Numbered from the stretch's first letter, positions 8,926 to 16,623 are shown. The stretch: DNA of 16,912 nucleotides from JAJKJG01 sp036556825 (GCA_036556825.1 DATBIR010000172.1:1-16912), one strand, 5' to 3'. The notes: generated from the letters alone by a model not told the origin. Made by a program: numbers and translations.

Positions 8926-10326
8926 ATGTCCTACGATCTCGTCGTCATCGGAACCGGTCCCGGCGGCTATGTCTGCGCCATACGGGCGGCGCAGCTCGGC
9001 ATGAAGGTCGCGGTCGTCGAGAAGCGCAGGACGCATGGCGGCACGTGCCTCAACGTCGGCTGCATTCCGTCGAAGGCCCTGCTGCATGCCTCGGAGCTGT
9101 TCGAGGAGGCCGGCAAGCATTTCGGTGATCTCGGCATCGGCGTGGGCAAGCCCAAGCTCGACCTCAGAAAGATGATGGCCTTCAAGGACGAAGGCGTGGA
9201 CGGCAACGTCAAGGGCGTCGAGTTCCTGCTCAAGAAGAACAAGATCGACGCGTTCCGCGGCCACGCGAAGATCGCCGCCGCCGGTCAGGTCTCGGTCGCG
9301 GGCGAGGACGGGTCCAACCAGGTCCTGCAGACCCGCAACATCGTGATCGCCACCGGCTCGGACGTGGCGCGCCTGCCGGGCATCGACATCGACGAGAAGG
9401 TCGTGGTGTCGTCGACCGGCGCCCTCGAGCTTGGCACGGTGCCCAAAAAGCTTGTCGTGGTCGGTGCCGGCGTGATCGGCCTCGAACTCGGCTCGGTGTG
9501 GCGCCGTCTCGGCGCCGAGGTGCTGGTGGTCGAGTTCCTCGACCGCATCCTGCCAGGCATGGACAACGAAGTCGCACGGCAGTTCCAGCGCATCCTCGAA
9601 CGCCAGGGGATCGGCTTCCGCCTGTCGTCCAAGGTCACAAAGGTCGACCGCGCCAGCAAGTCGACCAAGGTCACGATCGAGCCTGCCGCCGGCGGCAATG
9701 CCGAGACGATCGAAGCCGACGTCGTGCTCGTCGCCATCGGCCGCGTTCCCTATACGGACGGTCTCGGGCTCGAGCAGGTCGGCGTGCAGCGGGACAACAA
9801 GGGGCGTATTCTCACCGACGACGAGTTTGCCACCAACATTACCGGCATCTACGCGATCGGCGACGTCATCGCCGGGCCCATGCTGGCGCACAAGGCCGAA
9901 GATGAAGGCGTGGCGGTGGCGGAGATTCTCGCGGGCAAGGCCGGCCACGTGAACTACGACGTGATCCCGAACGTCATCTACACGTTCCCCGAGGTCGCGT
10001 CGGTCGGCAAGAGCGAAGAGGAGCTGAACGCTGCAGGCATTGCCTACAAGGTCGGCAAGTTCCCGTTCACGGCGAACGGCCGCGCCAAGGTCAACCGCAC
10101 CACCGACGGCTTCGTGAAGGTCCTGGCCGACGCGACGAGCGACCGCGTGCTCGGCGTGCACATCGTCGGCGCAGATGCCGGCAACCTGATCGCCGAGCTC
10201 GCCGTCGCCATGGAGTTCGGAGCGTCGTCAGAAGATATCGCACGCACCTGTCACGCGCATCCGACGCTGACCGAGGCGGTCAAGGAGGCGGCGCTCGCCG
10301 TCGAGAAGCGCGCCATCCACATGTGA
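8926..10326 (+). CDS. lpd: Dihydrolipoyl dehydrogenase (E3)
   Basis: A flavoenzyme that reoxidises dihydrolipoyl groups of E2 and reduces NAD+, completing the 2-oxoglutarate dehydrogenase cycle. The 466-residue product has the FAD-binding GTGPGG at 9-14 and the redox disulfide Cys41/Cys46 in GGTCLNVGCIPSKALL. The NAD-binding loop VGAGVIGLELGS lies near 178. The second FAD motif is YAIGDV, near residue 311. The active-site His445-Glu450 pair sits in HAHPTLTEAVKE of the dimer-interface domain. The ATG at 8926 is preferred over an in-frame TTG at 8920 because GAAGG (8915-8919) is then 6 bases upstream. It is the last plus-strand gene of the TCA cluster. The enzyme could also serve other 2-oxo acid dehydrogenases if no second E3 exists. 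Confidence 0.97.
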   Translation: MSYDLVVIGTGPGGYVCAIRAAQLGMKVAVVEKRRTHGGTCLNVGCIPSKALLHASELFEEAGKHFGDLGIGVGKPKLDLRKMMAFKDEGVDGNVKGVEFLLKKNKIDAFRGHAKIAAAGQVSVAGEDGSNQVLQTRNIVIATGSDVARLPGIDIDEKVVVSSTGALELGTVPKKLVVVGAGVIGLELGSVWRRLGAEVLVVEFLDRILPGMDNEVARQFQRILERQGIGFRLSSKVTKVDRASKSTKVTIEPAAGGNAETIEADVVLVAIGRVPYTDGLGLEQVGVQRDNKGRILTDDEFATNITGIYAIGDVIAGPMLAHKAEDEGVAVAEILAGKAGHVNYDVIPNVIYTFPEVASVGKSEEELNAAGIAYKVGKFPFTANGRAKVNRTTDGFVKVLADATSDRVLGVHIVGADAGNLIAELAVAMEFGASSEDIARTCHAHPTLTEAVKEAALAVEKRAIHM

Positions 10327-10375
10327 GGCGCCCAGGATCGCTTCGCAGCTCACCATCTCCTTTGCCGGATCATTG

Positions 10376-10392
10376 TCCGCCGCCGGAGCGGA
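10376..10392. terminator. Possible shared hairpin between convergent lpd and double-REC gene
   Basis: TCCGC at 10376-10380 pairs with GCGGA at 10388-10392 across a 7-base loop, midway in the 66-bp gap between the stop codons of two converging genes. There is no T-run on either strand, so it is not a classical intrinsic terminator. No better terminator is visible. Confidence 0.25.
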
Positions 10393-11250
10393 TCAGGCGG
10401 TTGCGGCGCTGGGGAATGTCGGCGCGCCGGGCACCTTCGCCTCGAGCCTTGCCAGAATCGATGACAGCGGCAGGTCGAAAGCGAGGTGCAGCGCCTTGTC
10501 GATCTCCGCCGGGTAGAACGGCTTCTTGAGGAAGTCGACGACGCCGAAGTAACGCGCCGCCTTCTCGACGCCCTCGTTGTGATTGGCCGACACCATGACC
10601 ACCCTTGTGCCGGGTGACACCTCCTGCACGAGGCACGCCGTTTCGAGGCCGTCGAGGCCCGGCATCTCGTAATCGAGGAAGATGACGTCGTATTTCTGCT
10701 GCCCGAGAAGGCTGATGGCCCCCTCGCCGTTGTCGACCACGTCGACATCCGTCAGAAAGCGGCTCGAAGCGATGACCTTGCGGATCAGCTGCCGGAACGT
10801 TTTCGAGTCGTCGGCCACCAGGACGCGGCACCGATCCTTCATGCGCTTGTGGTTCAGGAGGATCTGGCGGATCTCGCCTTCCTCGAGGGGCTTTTCGAGA
10901 ATTTCATAGGCCTCGATCTCGCGGCACGAAGCTTCCCACCCGGCGCCGATCTGCGTCGCCATCAAGGTCACGAATGGCCGCGCGCCTTCCTCGCGGGCCC
11001 GCGCCACCGCTTCGGCGCCGTTCATGTCCGGAAGGTCCATGTCGATAAAGGCGATCTCGGCGCCGCCCGTCTTCAGGGCTGCGCACGCCTCGTGTCCGGT
11101 CGCCGCCTCGATCACCTTCGCCCCGGGCACGATGGCGGCAAGGTGCCCGCACATCACCCGGCGTGTTACGGGGGAATCGTCGGCGACCAGGATGCCCGGC
11201 CCCGGCGGCGCTGCCTTCTGTGCGCTGTCGACTTTGGGGATGATTTTCAT
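10393..11250 (-). CDS. Tandem double-receiver response regulator, all phosphorylation residues intact
   Basis: A 285-residue protein made of two CheY-like receiver domains and no recognisable output domain. REC1 spans about residues 18-135, with acidic pair Asp24/Asp25, phosphoacceptor Asp70 (FIDMDLP) and Lys120 (EKPL). REC2 spans about 141-262, with Asp147/Asp148, Asp193 (FLDYEMPGLDG), Ser221 (VSAN) and Lys243 (KKPF). Both should be phosphorylatable by a histidine kinase or phosphotransferase, and the output is presumably by protein contact. The ATG at 11250 is chosen because the protein then starts MKIIPKVDS close to REC1. The frame stays open for 34 more codons, but these overlap the preceding gene and look unlike a receiver. 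It lies 13 bp downstream of a paralogous double-REC gene and is probably cotranscribed with it. No kinase is nearby. Confidence 0.88.
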   Translation of the reverse strand: MKIIPKVDSAQKAAPPGPGILVADDSPVTRRVMCGHLAAIVPGAKVIEAATGHEACAALKTGGAEIAFIDMDLPDMNGAEAVARAREEGARPFVTLMATQIGAGWEASCREIEAYEILEKPLEEGEIRQILLNHKRMKDRCRVLVADDSKTFRQLIRKVIASSRFLTDVDVVDNGEGAISLLGQQKYDVIFLDYEMPGLDGLETACLVQEVSPGTRVVMVSANHNEGVEKAARYFGVVDFLKKPFYPAEIDKALHLAFDLPLSSILARLEAKVPGAPTFPSAATA

Positions 11251-11263
11251 CAGGCGGCAATCG

Positions 11264-12121
11264 TCAGGGGCGGGCGCCCGCAATGCGCGACGGTGCCTCC
11301 GGCGCGCACACGGCGTTGAGCAGATACGGGCGGCGCAGGCCGAACTCGGCATGCAGCGCGAATTCCACGTCGCGCAGGTAGAATGGCTTTTGCAGGAATG
11401 AGCGCAGGCCGAACTGCCGCGCCACCTGCATGGCCGTGCCGGCGGCTCCGCCGGCCATCAGGATCAGCTTGGTGCCCGGCGAGGCGGCGCGGATCTGGCA
11501 GGCGATCTCGAAGCCGCTCATGCCGCTCGAGAACTGGGAATCGACGAGCGCCACGTCGTAGCGCGTGTCGCGCGCCAGCCCCAGGGCATGCGGGCCGCTG
11601 TCGGAATGGTCGACCTCCAGCTGAAAACGGCAATTGGCGAGCATGCGCATGATCAGGTCGTGCGCGGTCGTCGACTGGTCCGCCACCAGGAGCTTCATCG
11701 GCGTGCGCATGACGCGGTACGCATCGAGCAGCTGAATCACGTGCGCCGGGTCGAAGCGCTTGCGCCAGAACTCGTAGGCGCCGAGCTCCGTCGACACCTC
11801 CACCCATTTCGGCAGGACATGCTTCGACATCAGGATGGTTAACGGACGGATACCTTTGCGCCAGGCGTAGGCGAGCGCCTCGGCGCCCGAAATCTCGGGC
11901 AGCTGAAGGTTGATGAATGCCAGATCCGGCGGTCGTGTCACGAGCAGGTCGAGGGTTTCGCGGCCGGTCAAAGCCTCGATGATCTCGATGGAGGCGTCGT
12001 AAGACCTGATGGCGGTAGCCAAGCTCTTGCGCATGCTTGCGGAATCATCCGCGAGCAGGATCGACCAATTCGAGCTTTGGCGCGCCGCTTCGGGCGAAGG
12101 CGAAATTGTCGCGTCAGGCAT
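11264..12121 (-). CDS. Tandem double-receiver protein with degenerate phosphorylation sites
   Basis: A 285-residue paralogue of the adjacent double-REC protein, with the same two-domain layout and linker position. REC1 (about residues 19-136) keeps Asp25/Asp26, Ser99 and Lys121, but the phosphoacceptor position is Asn71 (FINLQLPEISG), so it should not be phosphorylated in the normal way. REC2 (about 142-264) has Asp148-Gln149 instead of two acids. Its Asp194 is kept, but the loop behind it (DSQFSSGMSG) is one residue longer than usual and lacks the Pro. Ala223 stands at the conserved Ser/Thr site, while Lys245 in QKPF is retained. This looks like a pseudo-receiver that works by binding rather than phosphorylation; the role is inference. 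It starts 54 bp after xerC on the same strand, with GGCGGGA just before the ATG. Confidence 0.88.
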   Translation of the reverse strand: MPDATISPSPEAARQSSNWSILLADDSASMRKSLATAIRSYDASIEIIEALTGRETLDLLVTRPPDLAFINLQLPEISGAEALAYAWRKGIRPLTILMSKHVLPKWVEVSTELGAYEFWRKRFDPAHVIQLLDAYRVMRTPMKLLVADQSTTAHDLIMRMLANCRFQLEVDHSDSGPHALGLARDTRYDVALVDSQFSSGMSGFEIACQIRAASPGTKLILMAGGAAGTAMQVARQFGLRSFLQKPFYLRDVEFALHAEFGLRRPYLLNAVCAPEAPSRIAGARP

Positions 12122-12133
12122 GTCCCGCCCAGG

Positions 12134-12146
12134 AACCGTTCCGGTT
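12134..12146. promoter_or_regulatory. Short palindrome upstream of the degenerate double-REC gene
   Basis: AACCG at 12134-12138 and CGGTT at 12142-12146 form a perfect 5-bp inverted repeat with a 3-base centre, ending 12 bases before the start codon of the minus-strand double-REC gene. It could be an operator half-site pair or a leader hairpin. Size and position alone do not decide, and chance occurrence is possible. Confidence 0.25.
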
Positions 12147-12175
12147 GAAACTAGGGGCGAAACCTTGTGATTGGG

Positions 12176-13162
12176 TTACTGCTCGCGGGCGCGGGGATGC
12201 GCCGCTTCGTAAGCGGCGAGCAGCCGCGATGTATCAATTTTAGTGTAAATTTGCGTGGTCGAGAGCGAGGCGTGGCCGAGCAGCTCCTGAATGGCGCGCA
12301 GCTCTCCGCCCCCGACCAGAAGGTGCGTCGCAAACGAATGACGCAGGGCATGGGGAGTCGCCGTATCGGGCAGCCCGAGGGCGCCGCGCAGTCGCGCCAC
12401 CGCGAGCTGGATGATGCGCGGCGAGAGCGGCCCGCCTTTGGCGCCGACGAAAAGCGGCCCGCGCGGCGACAGCCGGTACGGGCAGGCCGCGATATAATCC
12501 TCGACCGCGCGCCGCACGGGCGGGATGACCGGCACGCTGCGCACCTTGCCGCCCTTGCCCATGACCGTCACGGCATCGATATCTCCGACCGGGGCGTCCT
12601 GGCGCTTGATGCCGAGCGCCTCCGAGATGCGCAGCCCCGCTCCGTAGAGCAGGGCGAGCACGGCGGCGTCGCGGGCAAGGATCCAGGGCTCGCGCTCCTC
12701 GCCGCCGCGCGTCTCGACCTGGGTGAGCGCGACGGCGGCCGACGGGTTCACGGGCCGCGGCAGGCCCTTGCTGATTTTCGGGCTGCGGATGGCGCTGAAC
12801 GCCGAGGGCGTGCCGTGACCCTCCCGTTCCAGGTAACGCGCGAAGGAACGCAGGGCGGCCAGCTGGCGCATCAGCGAGCGGCTCTCGATCCCGTCGACCC
12901 GGCGGGCCGCCAGGAAGGCGCGGATATCGAGCGGCTTGAGACCGACGATGGCCGCCACCGTCGGCGCCGCGCCGAGATGGGTGGTGAGGAAGGTGAGGAA
13001 CTGCCGCAGGTCGCGGCCATAGGCTTCGACGGTCTTGTCGCTGAGGCGGCGCTCGCGGGCGAGGCTGGCGAGCCACGCCGCGGCTGCGCGCGCGGTCTCG
13101 GGGGCGGCGGAAAACCCGATCGCCGCCGCACCTACCGCTTTGCTTGCGCTGTCACTTGACAC
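12176..13162 (-). CDS. xerC: Tyrosine recombinase XerC
   Basis: Resolves chromosome dimers at dif together with XerD. The product is 328 residues if started at the GTG at 13160-13162. The N-terminal SAM-like core-binding domain covers about residues 25-115 (WLASLARERRLSDKTVEAY). The catalytic domain carries the full set Arg178 (GAGLRISEALG), Lys203 (MGKGGKVRSVPV), His271 and Arg274 (HALRHSFATHLL), His297 (LLGHASLSTTQ) and nucleophile Tyr306 (IYTKI). Length, motifs and the neighbouring priA point to the housekeeping Xer enzyme rather than a phage or island integrase. XerD is the alternative name that cannot be wholly excluded. The frame stays open for over 1 kb upstream but would run through priA, so a start in the 54-bp divergent gap or at this GTG is required. 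AGGA lies only 2 bases before the GTG. Confidence 0.92.
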   Translation of the reverse strand: MSSDSASKAVGAAAIGFSAAPETARAAAAWLASLARERRLSDKTVEAYGRDLRQFLTFLTTHLGAAPTVAAIVGLKPLDIRAFLAARRVDGIESRSLMRQLAALRSFARYLEREGHGTPSAFSAIRSPKISKGLPRPVNPSAAVALTQVETRGGEEREPWILARDAAVLALLYGAGLRISEALGIKRQDAPVGDIDAVTVMGKGGKVRSVPVIPPVRRAVEDYIAACPYRLSPRGPLFVGAKGGPLSPRIIQLAVARLRGALGLPDTATPHALRHSFATHLLVGGGELRAIQELLGHASLSTTQIYTKIDTSRLLAAYEAAHPRAREQ

Positions 13163-13187
13163 GTTCCTGTTTTGTGCCGGACATGCT
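13156..13187 (+). promoter_or_regulatory. Candidate priA promoter overlapping the xerC start
   Basis: A perfect -35 hexamer TTGACA lies at 13156-13161 and shares bases with the minus-strand GTG start of xerC. The best -10 is poor: CATGCT at 13182-13187 with a 20-base spacer, or GGACAT with 17. It is the only candidate promoter in the 54-bp xerC-priA gap. AAGG at 13199-13203 is a distant ribosome binding site for priA. Confidence 0.3.
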
Positions 13188-13216
13188 TTCCAAAAGGTTA
13201 AGGTCTGCTCATCGCA

Positions 13217-15415
13217 ATGGTCTCCCGCATTGCCGATGTCCTGATGCCACTGGCGCTCGACACGGCCTACAGCTACGCGGTCCCGAACGGTCTGGAACTG
13301 AACGAGGGCGTGGTGGTCGCCGTGCCGCTCGGCACGCGCACGGCCGTGGGCGTCGTCTGGGCCTTGCGCGAGGGGGCCGGCGCCAACCTCAAGTCGGTCG
13401 CCGGAAAAATCGACACCCCGCCCCTGTCTCCTGCCATGCGCCGGCTGGTCGACTGGATGGCCTGGTACACCCTGGCGCCGAAAGGCTCCGTGCTGGCGCT
13501 CGCGCTCAAGCTGCCGGGCGAGGACCGTGCCGAGATCCCGCGCGTCGGCGTGCGCCTCGCGGGGCCGCCGCCGAAACGCCTGACCCCCGCCCGCGCCCGC
13601 GTGATCGAGGCGGCTCAAGGCGGGCTCGTCCACGTCAAGCGCGAACTGGCCATGGCGGCTTCGGTCAGCACGGGCGTGATCGACGGGCTCGTCGACGAAG
13701 GTACGCTGGAGACGGTGGCGCTCAAGCCGGAGCCCGTCGCCGAACTGCCCGATATCGATCACGCGCGCACGGCCCTGTCCGCCACACAGCAGGGCGCCGC
13801 CCATGTGCTCGCGGCGGCGGTGGCGACCTGCGCCGCCGCATTGCCTGCCCCGGGCGGCGGCGCCGCCAGCCCGCCCGTCATTCTGCTCGAAGGGGTCACC
13901 GGCTCTGGCAAGACCGAGGTATATTTCGAGGCGGTGGCGGAGGCGGTCCGGCAGGGCCGGCAGGCGCTGATCCTGATGCCCGAGATCGCGCTCACGGCGC
14001 AATTCCTCGACCGCTTCGCGCGCCGCTTCGGCGTGCGGCCGGCGCAGTGGCATTCCGGAGTGTCCGGTCGGCGGCGCGAGCGCCTGTTCTCCGGAATCGC
14101 CGCGGGCCAGGTCAAGGTCGTCGCCGGCGCGCGCTCGGCCCTGTTCCTGCCCTATGCCGATCTCGGCCTCATCGTCGTCGACGAGGAGCACGAGGCTGCC
14201 TACAAGCAGGAGGACGGGGTTCACTATCACGCCCGCGACATGGCGGTGGTGCGCGGACGGCTGGAGAAATGCCCGATCATCCTAGCCTCGGCGACGCCGG
14301 CCATCGAAACGCGCGTCAATGCCGAACGCGGGCGCTACGCGAAGGTGGAGCTGCCGGAGCGTTTCGGCGGGCGGCAGTTGCCGCAGATCCGGGCCGTCGA
14401 CCTCAAGCGCGAGACCATGACGCGCGGGCGCTGGCTGTCGCCGACGCTCACCTATGCGATGGAAGACGCGCTCGCCAGGGGCGAGCAGACCCTGCTGTTC
14501 CTGAACCGTCGCGGCTACGCGCCCCTCACCTTGTGCCGCGCCTGCGCGCACCGCTACGAGTGCCCCAACTGCTCGGCCTGGCTGGTCGAGCATCGTTTTC
14601 GGCGGGCGCTGGTCTGCCATCATTGCGGCCATGTGGAGCGCCGGCCCGACGCCTGCGTCGCCTGCGGCAGTGTCGATTCCCTCGTTTCCTGCGGGCCCGG
14701 CGTCGAGCGTATCGCCGAGGAGGTGGCGGGCCGCTTTCCCGACAAGCGCACCATCGTGCTGTCGAGCGATTTCCCGGGCGGTACCGAGCGGCTGCGGCAG
14801 GAGCTGGCGGCGATCGCCGATGGCGCCTTCGACATCGTCATCGGCACGCAGCTCGTGGCCAAGGGGCACAACTTTCCCAGGATGACGCTGGTCGGCGTGC
14901 TCGATGCCGACATCGGGCTCACGTCCGGCGATCCGCGCGCCGCGGAGCGGACCTTTCAGCTTCTGCAGCAGGTCGCAGGCCGCGCCGGACGCGGCATCGG
15001 CACCGGGCGAGCGCTCGTCCAGACCTACCAGCCCGAGCATCCGGTGATCGCGGCGCTCGTGTCCGGCGACGCCGAGCGCTTCTATCGCGAGGAGACCGCA
15101 GCCCGCGAAGCGGCCGGCCTGCCGCCTTTCGGGCGCCTCGCCGCGCTCGTCGTCTCGGCAAGCGAGCGCGACAAGGCGGAAGAGCACGCCCGCGCCATGG
15201 CGCGCGTCGCGGATGCGCCGCCGGGCGTGATGGTGCTCGGTCCGGCCGAAGCCCCCCTGGCCCTGATCCGCGGCCGCTACCGCTATCGCCTACTGGTCAA
15301 GACGACGCGCGACGTCGACCTGCAGGGCTATCTGCGCGCGTGGCTGGCGCGCACGCCAAAACTCCGCGGCAACCTCAAGGTCGAGATCGACGTCGATCCG
15401 CAGAGCTTTCTCTGA
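13217..15415 (+). CDS. priA: Primosomal protein N' (replication-restart helicase PriA)
   Basis: A superfamily 2 3'-to-5' DNA helicase that recognises stalled forks and loads the replicative helicase through other primosome proteins. The 732-residue length is typical. The N-terminal DNA-binding domain starts MVSRIADVLMPLALD. The Walker A motif GVTGSGKTE is near residue 226 and the DEEH Walker B box near 320. The helicase core is interrupted by the zinc-binding insert at about 440-490, with four Cys pairs: CRAC, CPNC, CHHC and CVAC. Motifs V/VI follow (GTQLVAKGHNFP near 545 and QQVAGRAGRG near 590). The ATG at 13217 matches the family N-terminus. It is divergent from xerC, and the receiver gene starts 58 bp after its stop on the same strand. 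priA next to atpH is, to my knowledge, usual in Rhizobiales. Confidence 0.97.
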   Translation: MVSRIADVLMPLALDTAYSYAVPNGLELNEGVVVAVPLGTRTAVGVVWALREGAGANLKSVAGKIDTPPLSPAMRRLVDWMAWYTLAPKGSVLALALKLPGEDRAEIPRVGVRLAGPPPKRLTPARARVIEAAQGGLVHVKRELAMAASVSTGVIDGLVDEGTLETVALKPEPVAELPDIDHARTALSATQQGAAHVLAAAVATCAAALPAPGGGAASPPVILLEGVTGSGKTEVYFEAVAEAVRQGRQALILMPEIALTAQFLDRFARRFGVRPAQWHSGVSGRRRERLFSGIAAGQVKVVAGARSALFLPYADLGLIVVDEEHEAAYKQEDGVHYHARDMAVVRGRLEKCPIILASATPAIETRVNAERGRYAKVELPERFGGRQLPQIRAVDLKRETMTRGRWLSPTLTYAMEDALARGEQTLLFLNRRGYAPLTLCRACAHRYECPNCSAWLVEHRFRRALVCHHCGHVERRPDACVACGSVDSLVSCGPGVERIAEEVAGRFPDKRTIVLSSDFPGGTERLRQELAAIADGAFDIVIGTQLVAKGHNFPRMTLVGVLDADIGLTSGDPRAAERTFQLLQQVAGRAGRGIGTGRALVQTYQPEHPVIAALVSGDAERFYREETAAREAAGLPPFGRLAALVVSASERDKAEEHARAMARVADAPPGVMVLGPAEAPLALIRGRYRYRLLVKTTRDVDLQGYLRAWLARTPKLRGNLKVEIDVDPQSFL

Positions 15416-15473
15416 TCAAGCTTGACAGTGCCTCGGGCAGCGCGGAAATGTGGCGCCAAAGGCGGCCCACGAC

Positions 15474-15869
15474 ATGTCACCCAACCCGGTCTCCCGGCCC
15501 AAGAGCGTCCCGACCATCCTCGTCGTCGATGACGAGGTCATCGCCCGCACCGTCATCGCCGAGTATCTGCGCCAGTGCGGTTACCGCGTGGTCGAGGCCG
15601 GCGATCCCGACGACGCCATGACGATCCTCGAGTCCGACCTCAGGATCGACATCGTGTTCACCGATCTCGAGCTGCCCGGCCATGCGACGGGCCTCGAGCT
15701 GGCGCGCTGGATCCGCAGGCGCCACCCGCACATCAAGGTGATCGTCACGTCGGGCCATCACAGCGCCGCCGAGCTCGCCGGCGAATTATGCGATGCCGGC
15801 CCCCCGATCGTGAAGCCGTATCACAGCGATGCGGTGGTCGAGCGAATCCGCAGACTTTCCGCGCGTTAG
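15474..15869 (+). CDS. Single-domain receiver (CheY-like) protein
   Basis: A 131-residue stand-alone REC domain with a short N-terminal tail. It has the acidic residues Asp19/Asp20/Glu21 (VVDDE), phosphoacceptor Asp64 (FTDLELPG), the TSG switch motif at 92-94 and Lys114 (VKPY), so it should be phosphorylatable. No output domain follows. The loop after the phosphoacceptor (LPGHATGLE) and the KPY ending resemble small receivers common in Bradyrhizobium-type genomes, whose partners are usually hybrid kinases. The start is uncertain: the ATG at 15474 has AAAGGCGG 8 bases upstream and is preferred, while the in-frame GTG at 15450 would add eight residues. It starts 58 bp after priA and is possibly cotranscribed with it. 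No kinase lies in the window. Confidence 0.9.
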   Translation: MSPNPVSRPKSVPTILVVDDEVIARTVIAEYLRQCGYRVVEAGDPDDAMTILESDLRIDIVFTDLELPGHATGLELARWIRRRHPHIKVIVTSGHHSAAELAGELCDAGPPIVKPYHSDAVVERIRRLSAR

Positions 15870-15904
15870 CCGCCTCCCGGAGGGGTAAAGCGGGGCTCCT
15901 CGCC

Positions 15905-15933
15905 TTGCACCCCCCCGAAACCCGTGCTAGGGG
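15905..15933 (+). promoter_or_regulatory. Candidate promoter of the ATP synthase operon
   Basis: TTGCAC at 15905-15910, a 17-base C-rich spacer and TAGGGG at 15928-15933 resemble the G/C-tolerant housekeeping promoters of alphaproteobacteria. The position, about 115 bp before atpH, is sensible for the atp operon promoter. The -10 match is weak, so this stays tentative. Confidence 0.35.
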
Positions 15934-15939
15934 CACACG

Positions 15940-15960
15940 CGCCTTCGGGCGGGAGCTTTT
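15940..15960 (+). other. UUCG-capped mini-hairpin followed by a T-run in the atpH leader
   Basis: CGCC at 15940-15943 and GGCG at 15948-15951 flank TTCG, the very stable UUCG tetraloop arrangement, and TTTT follows at 15957-15960. With only four pairs it is a weak terminator at best. It could end the priA/receiver transcript or act in the atp leader. The rest of the 181-bp gap before atpH shows nothing else convincing. Confidence 0.3.
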
Positions 15961-16050
15961 CCCCGCGATCGTGCCATTCCTTGACTGACGCGTTGCAGCC
16001 GCCGCCGTCCAGGCGCGATCAGGCTTATGCGTGAGAGCTGAGAGAGATCA

Positions 16051-16623
16051 GTGCCTCAAAACGGTTCGCAGACCGAAACTGTCGTATCGGGCGTGGCGGG
16101 GCGTTACGCCTCCGCGTTGTTCGACCTGGCGCGGGAGCATCGGCTGGTCGACGCCGTCCTGGCCGATCTCGATCGCTTCGACGCGCTCCTGCGCGACAGC
16201 GCGGACCTGCAGCGCCTCGTCAGGAGCCCGGTTTTCACGGCCGAGGAGCAGGAGCGCGCCGTCGGCGCCATCCTGGACAAAGCCGCGATCGGCGGCTTCG
16301 CCGGCAACTTCATCCGCCTCGTGGCCGCCAACCGGCGCCTGTTCGCCCTGCCCGACATGATCCGCGCCTACCGGACGCTGGTCGCCGATTTCAAAGGCAT
16401 CGTGCGCGCGCAGGTGACGCTCGCCGAGCCGCCGTCCGAACGCGTCCTGGGCGACATCACGTCCGCCCTGCGCGACGTTGCCAAGGCCGAGGTCGACGTC
16501 GACATCAGGATCGATCCGGCCCTGATCGGCGGCCTTGTCGTCAAGATCGGCAGCCGCATGGTCGACGCCTCGCTCCGCACCAAACTCAATTCAATCAAGC
16601 TTGCCATGAAAGAGGTCCGCTGA
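16051..16623 (+). CDS. atpH: F1 ATP synthase delta subunit
   Basis: The delta subunit of F1Fo ATP synthase (called OSCP in mitochondria), part of the peripheral stalk linking F1 to the Fo b subunits. The 190-residue product has the expected size. The N-terminal helical bundle shows VAGRYASALFDLARE near residues 14-28, a family signature. The C-terminal part has the conserved LIGGLVVKIGSRMVDASLRTKL region at about 157-178, ending KEVR. The start is a GTG at 16051, because the family begins close before the GRYASALF motif. The upstream binding site is only a weak purine-rich stretch (GAGAGA). The TGA stop overlaps the atpA ATG by one base, so the two are translationally coupled. Confidence 0.96.
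   Translation: MPQNGSQTETVVSGVAGRYASALFDLAREHRLVDAVLADLDRFDALLRDSADLQRLVRSPVFTAEEQERAVGAILDKAAIGGFAGNFIRLVAANRRLFALPDMIRAYRTLVADFKGIVRAQVTLAEPPSERVLGDITSALRDVAKAEVDVDIRIDPALIGGLVVKIGSRMVDASLRTKLNSIKLAMKEVR

Noticed and set aside
11251..11352. 34-residue N-terminal extension of the intact double-REC protein
   Set aside because: It is Cys/Arg-rich sequence overlapping the end of the upstream paralogue. The MKIIPKVDS start at 11250 gives a 285-residue protein like its paralogue.
12176..13162. Phage or genomic-island integrase marking a mobile element
   Set aside because: Length and motifs fit housekeeping XerC. There is no tRNA, attachment repeat or phage gene nearby, and the surrounding genes are core.
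13163..14230. Upstream extension of the xerC frame by about 356 codons
   Set aside because: It lies antisense to priA, is low-complexity antisense-like protein and is far beyond XerC length.
15422..15451. TTGACA at 15422-15427 as promoter of the single-REC gene
   Set aside because: No acceptable -10 at 16-18 bases (GAAATG or AAATGT only), and a start there would lie too close to the gene; left out of the features.
13144..15621. 825-codon plus-strand frame overlapping priA
   Set aside because: Arg/Gly/Ala-rich out-of-frame shadow. The correct frame with all PriA motifs is 13217-15415.
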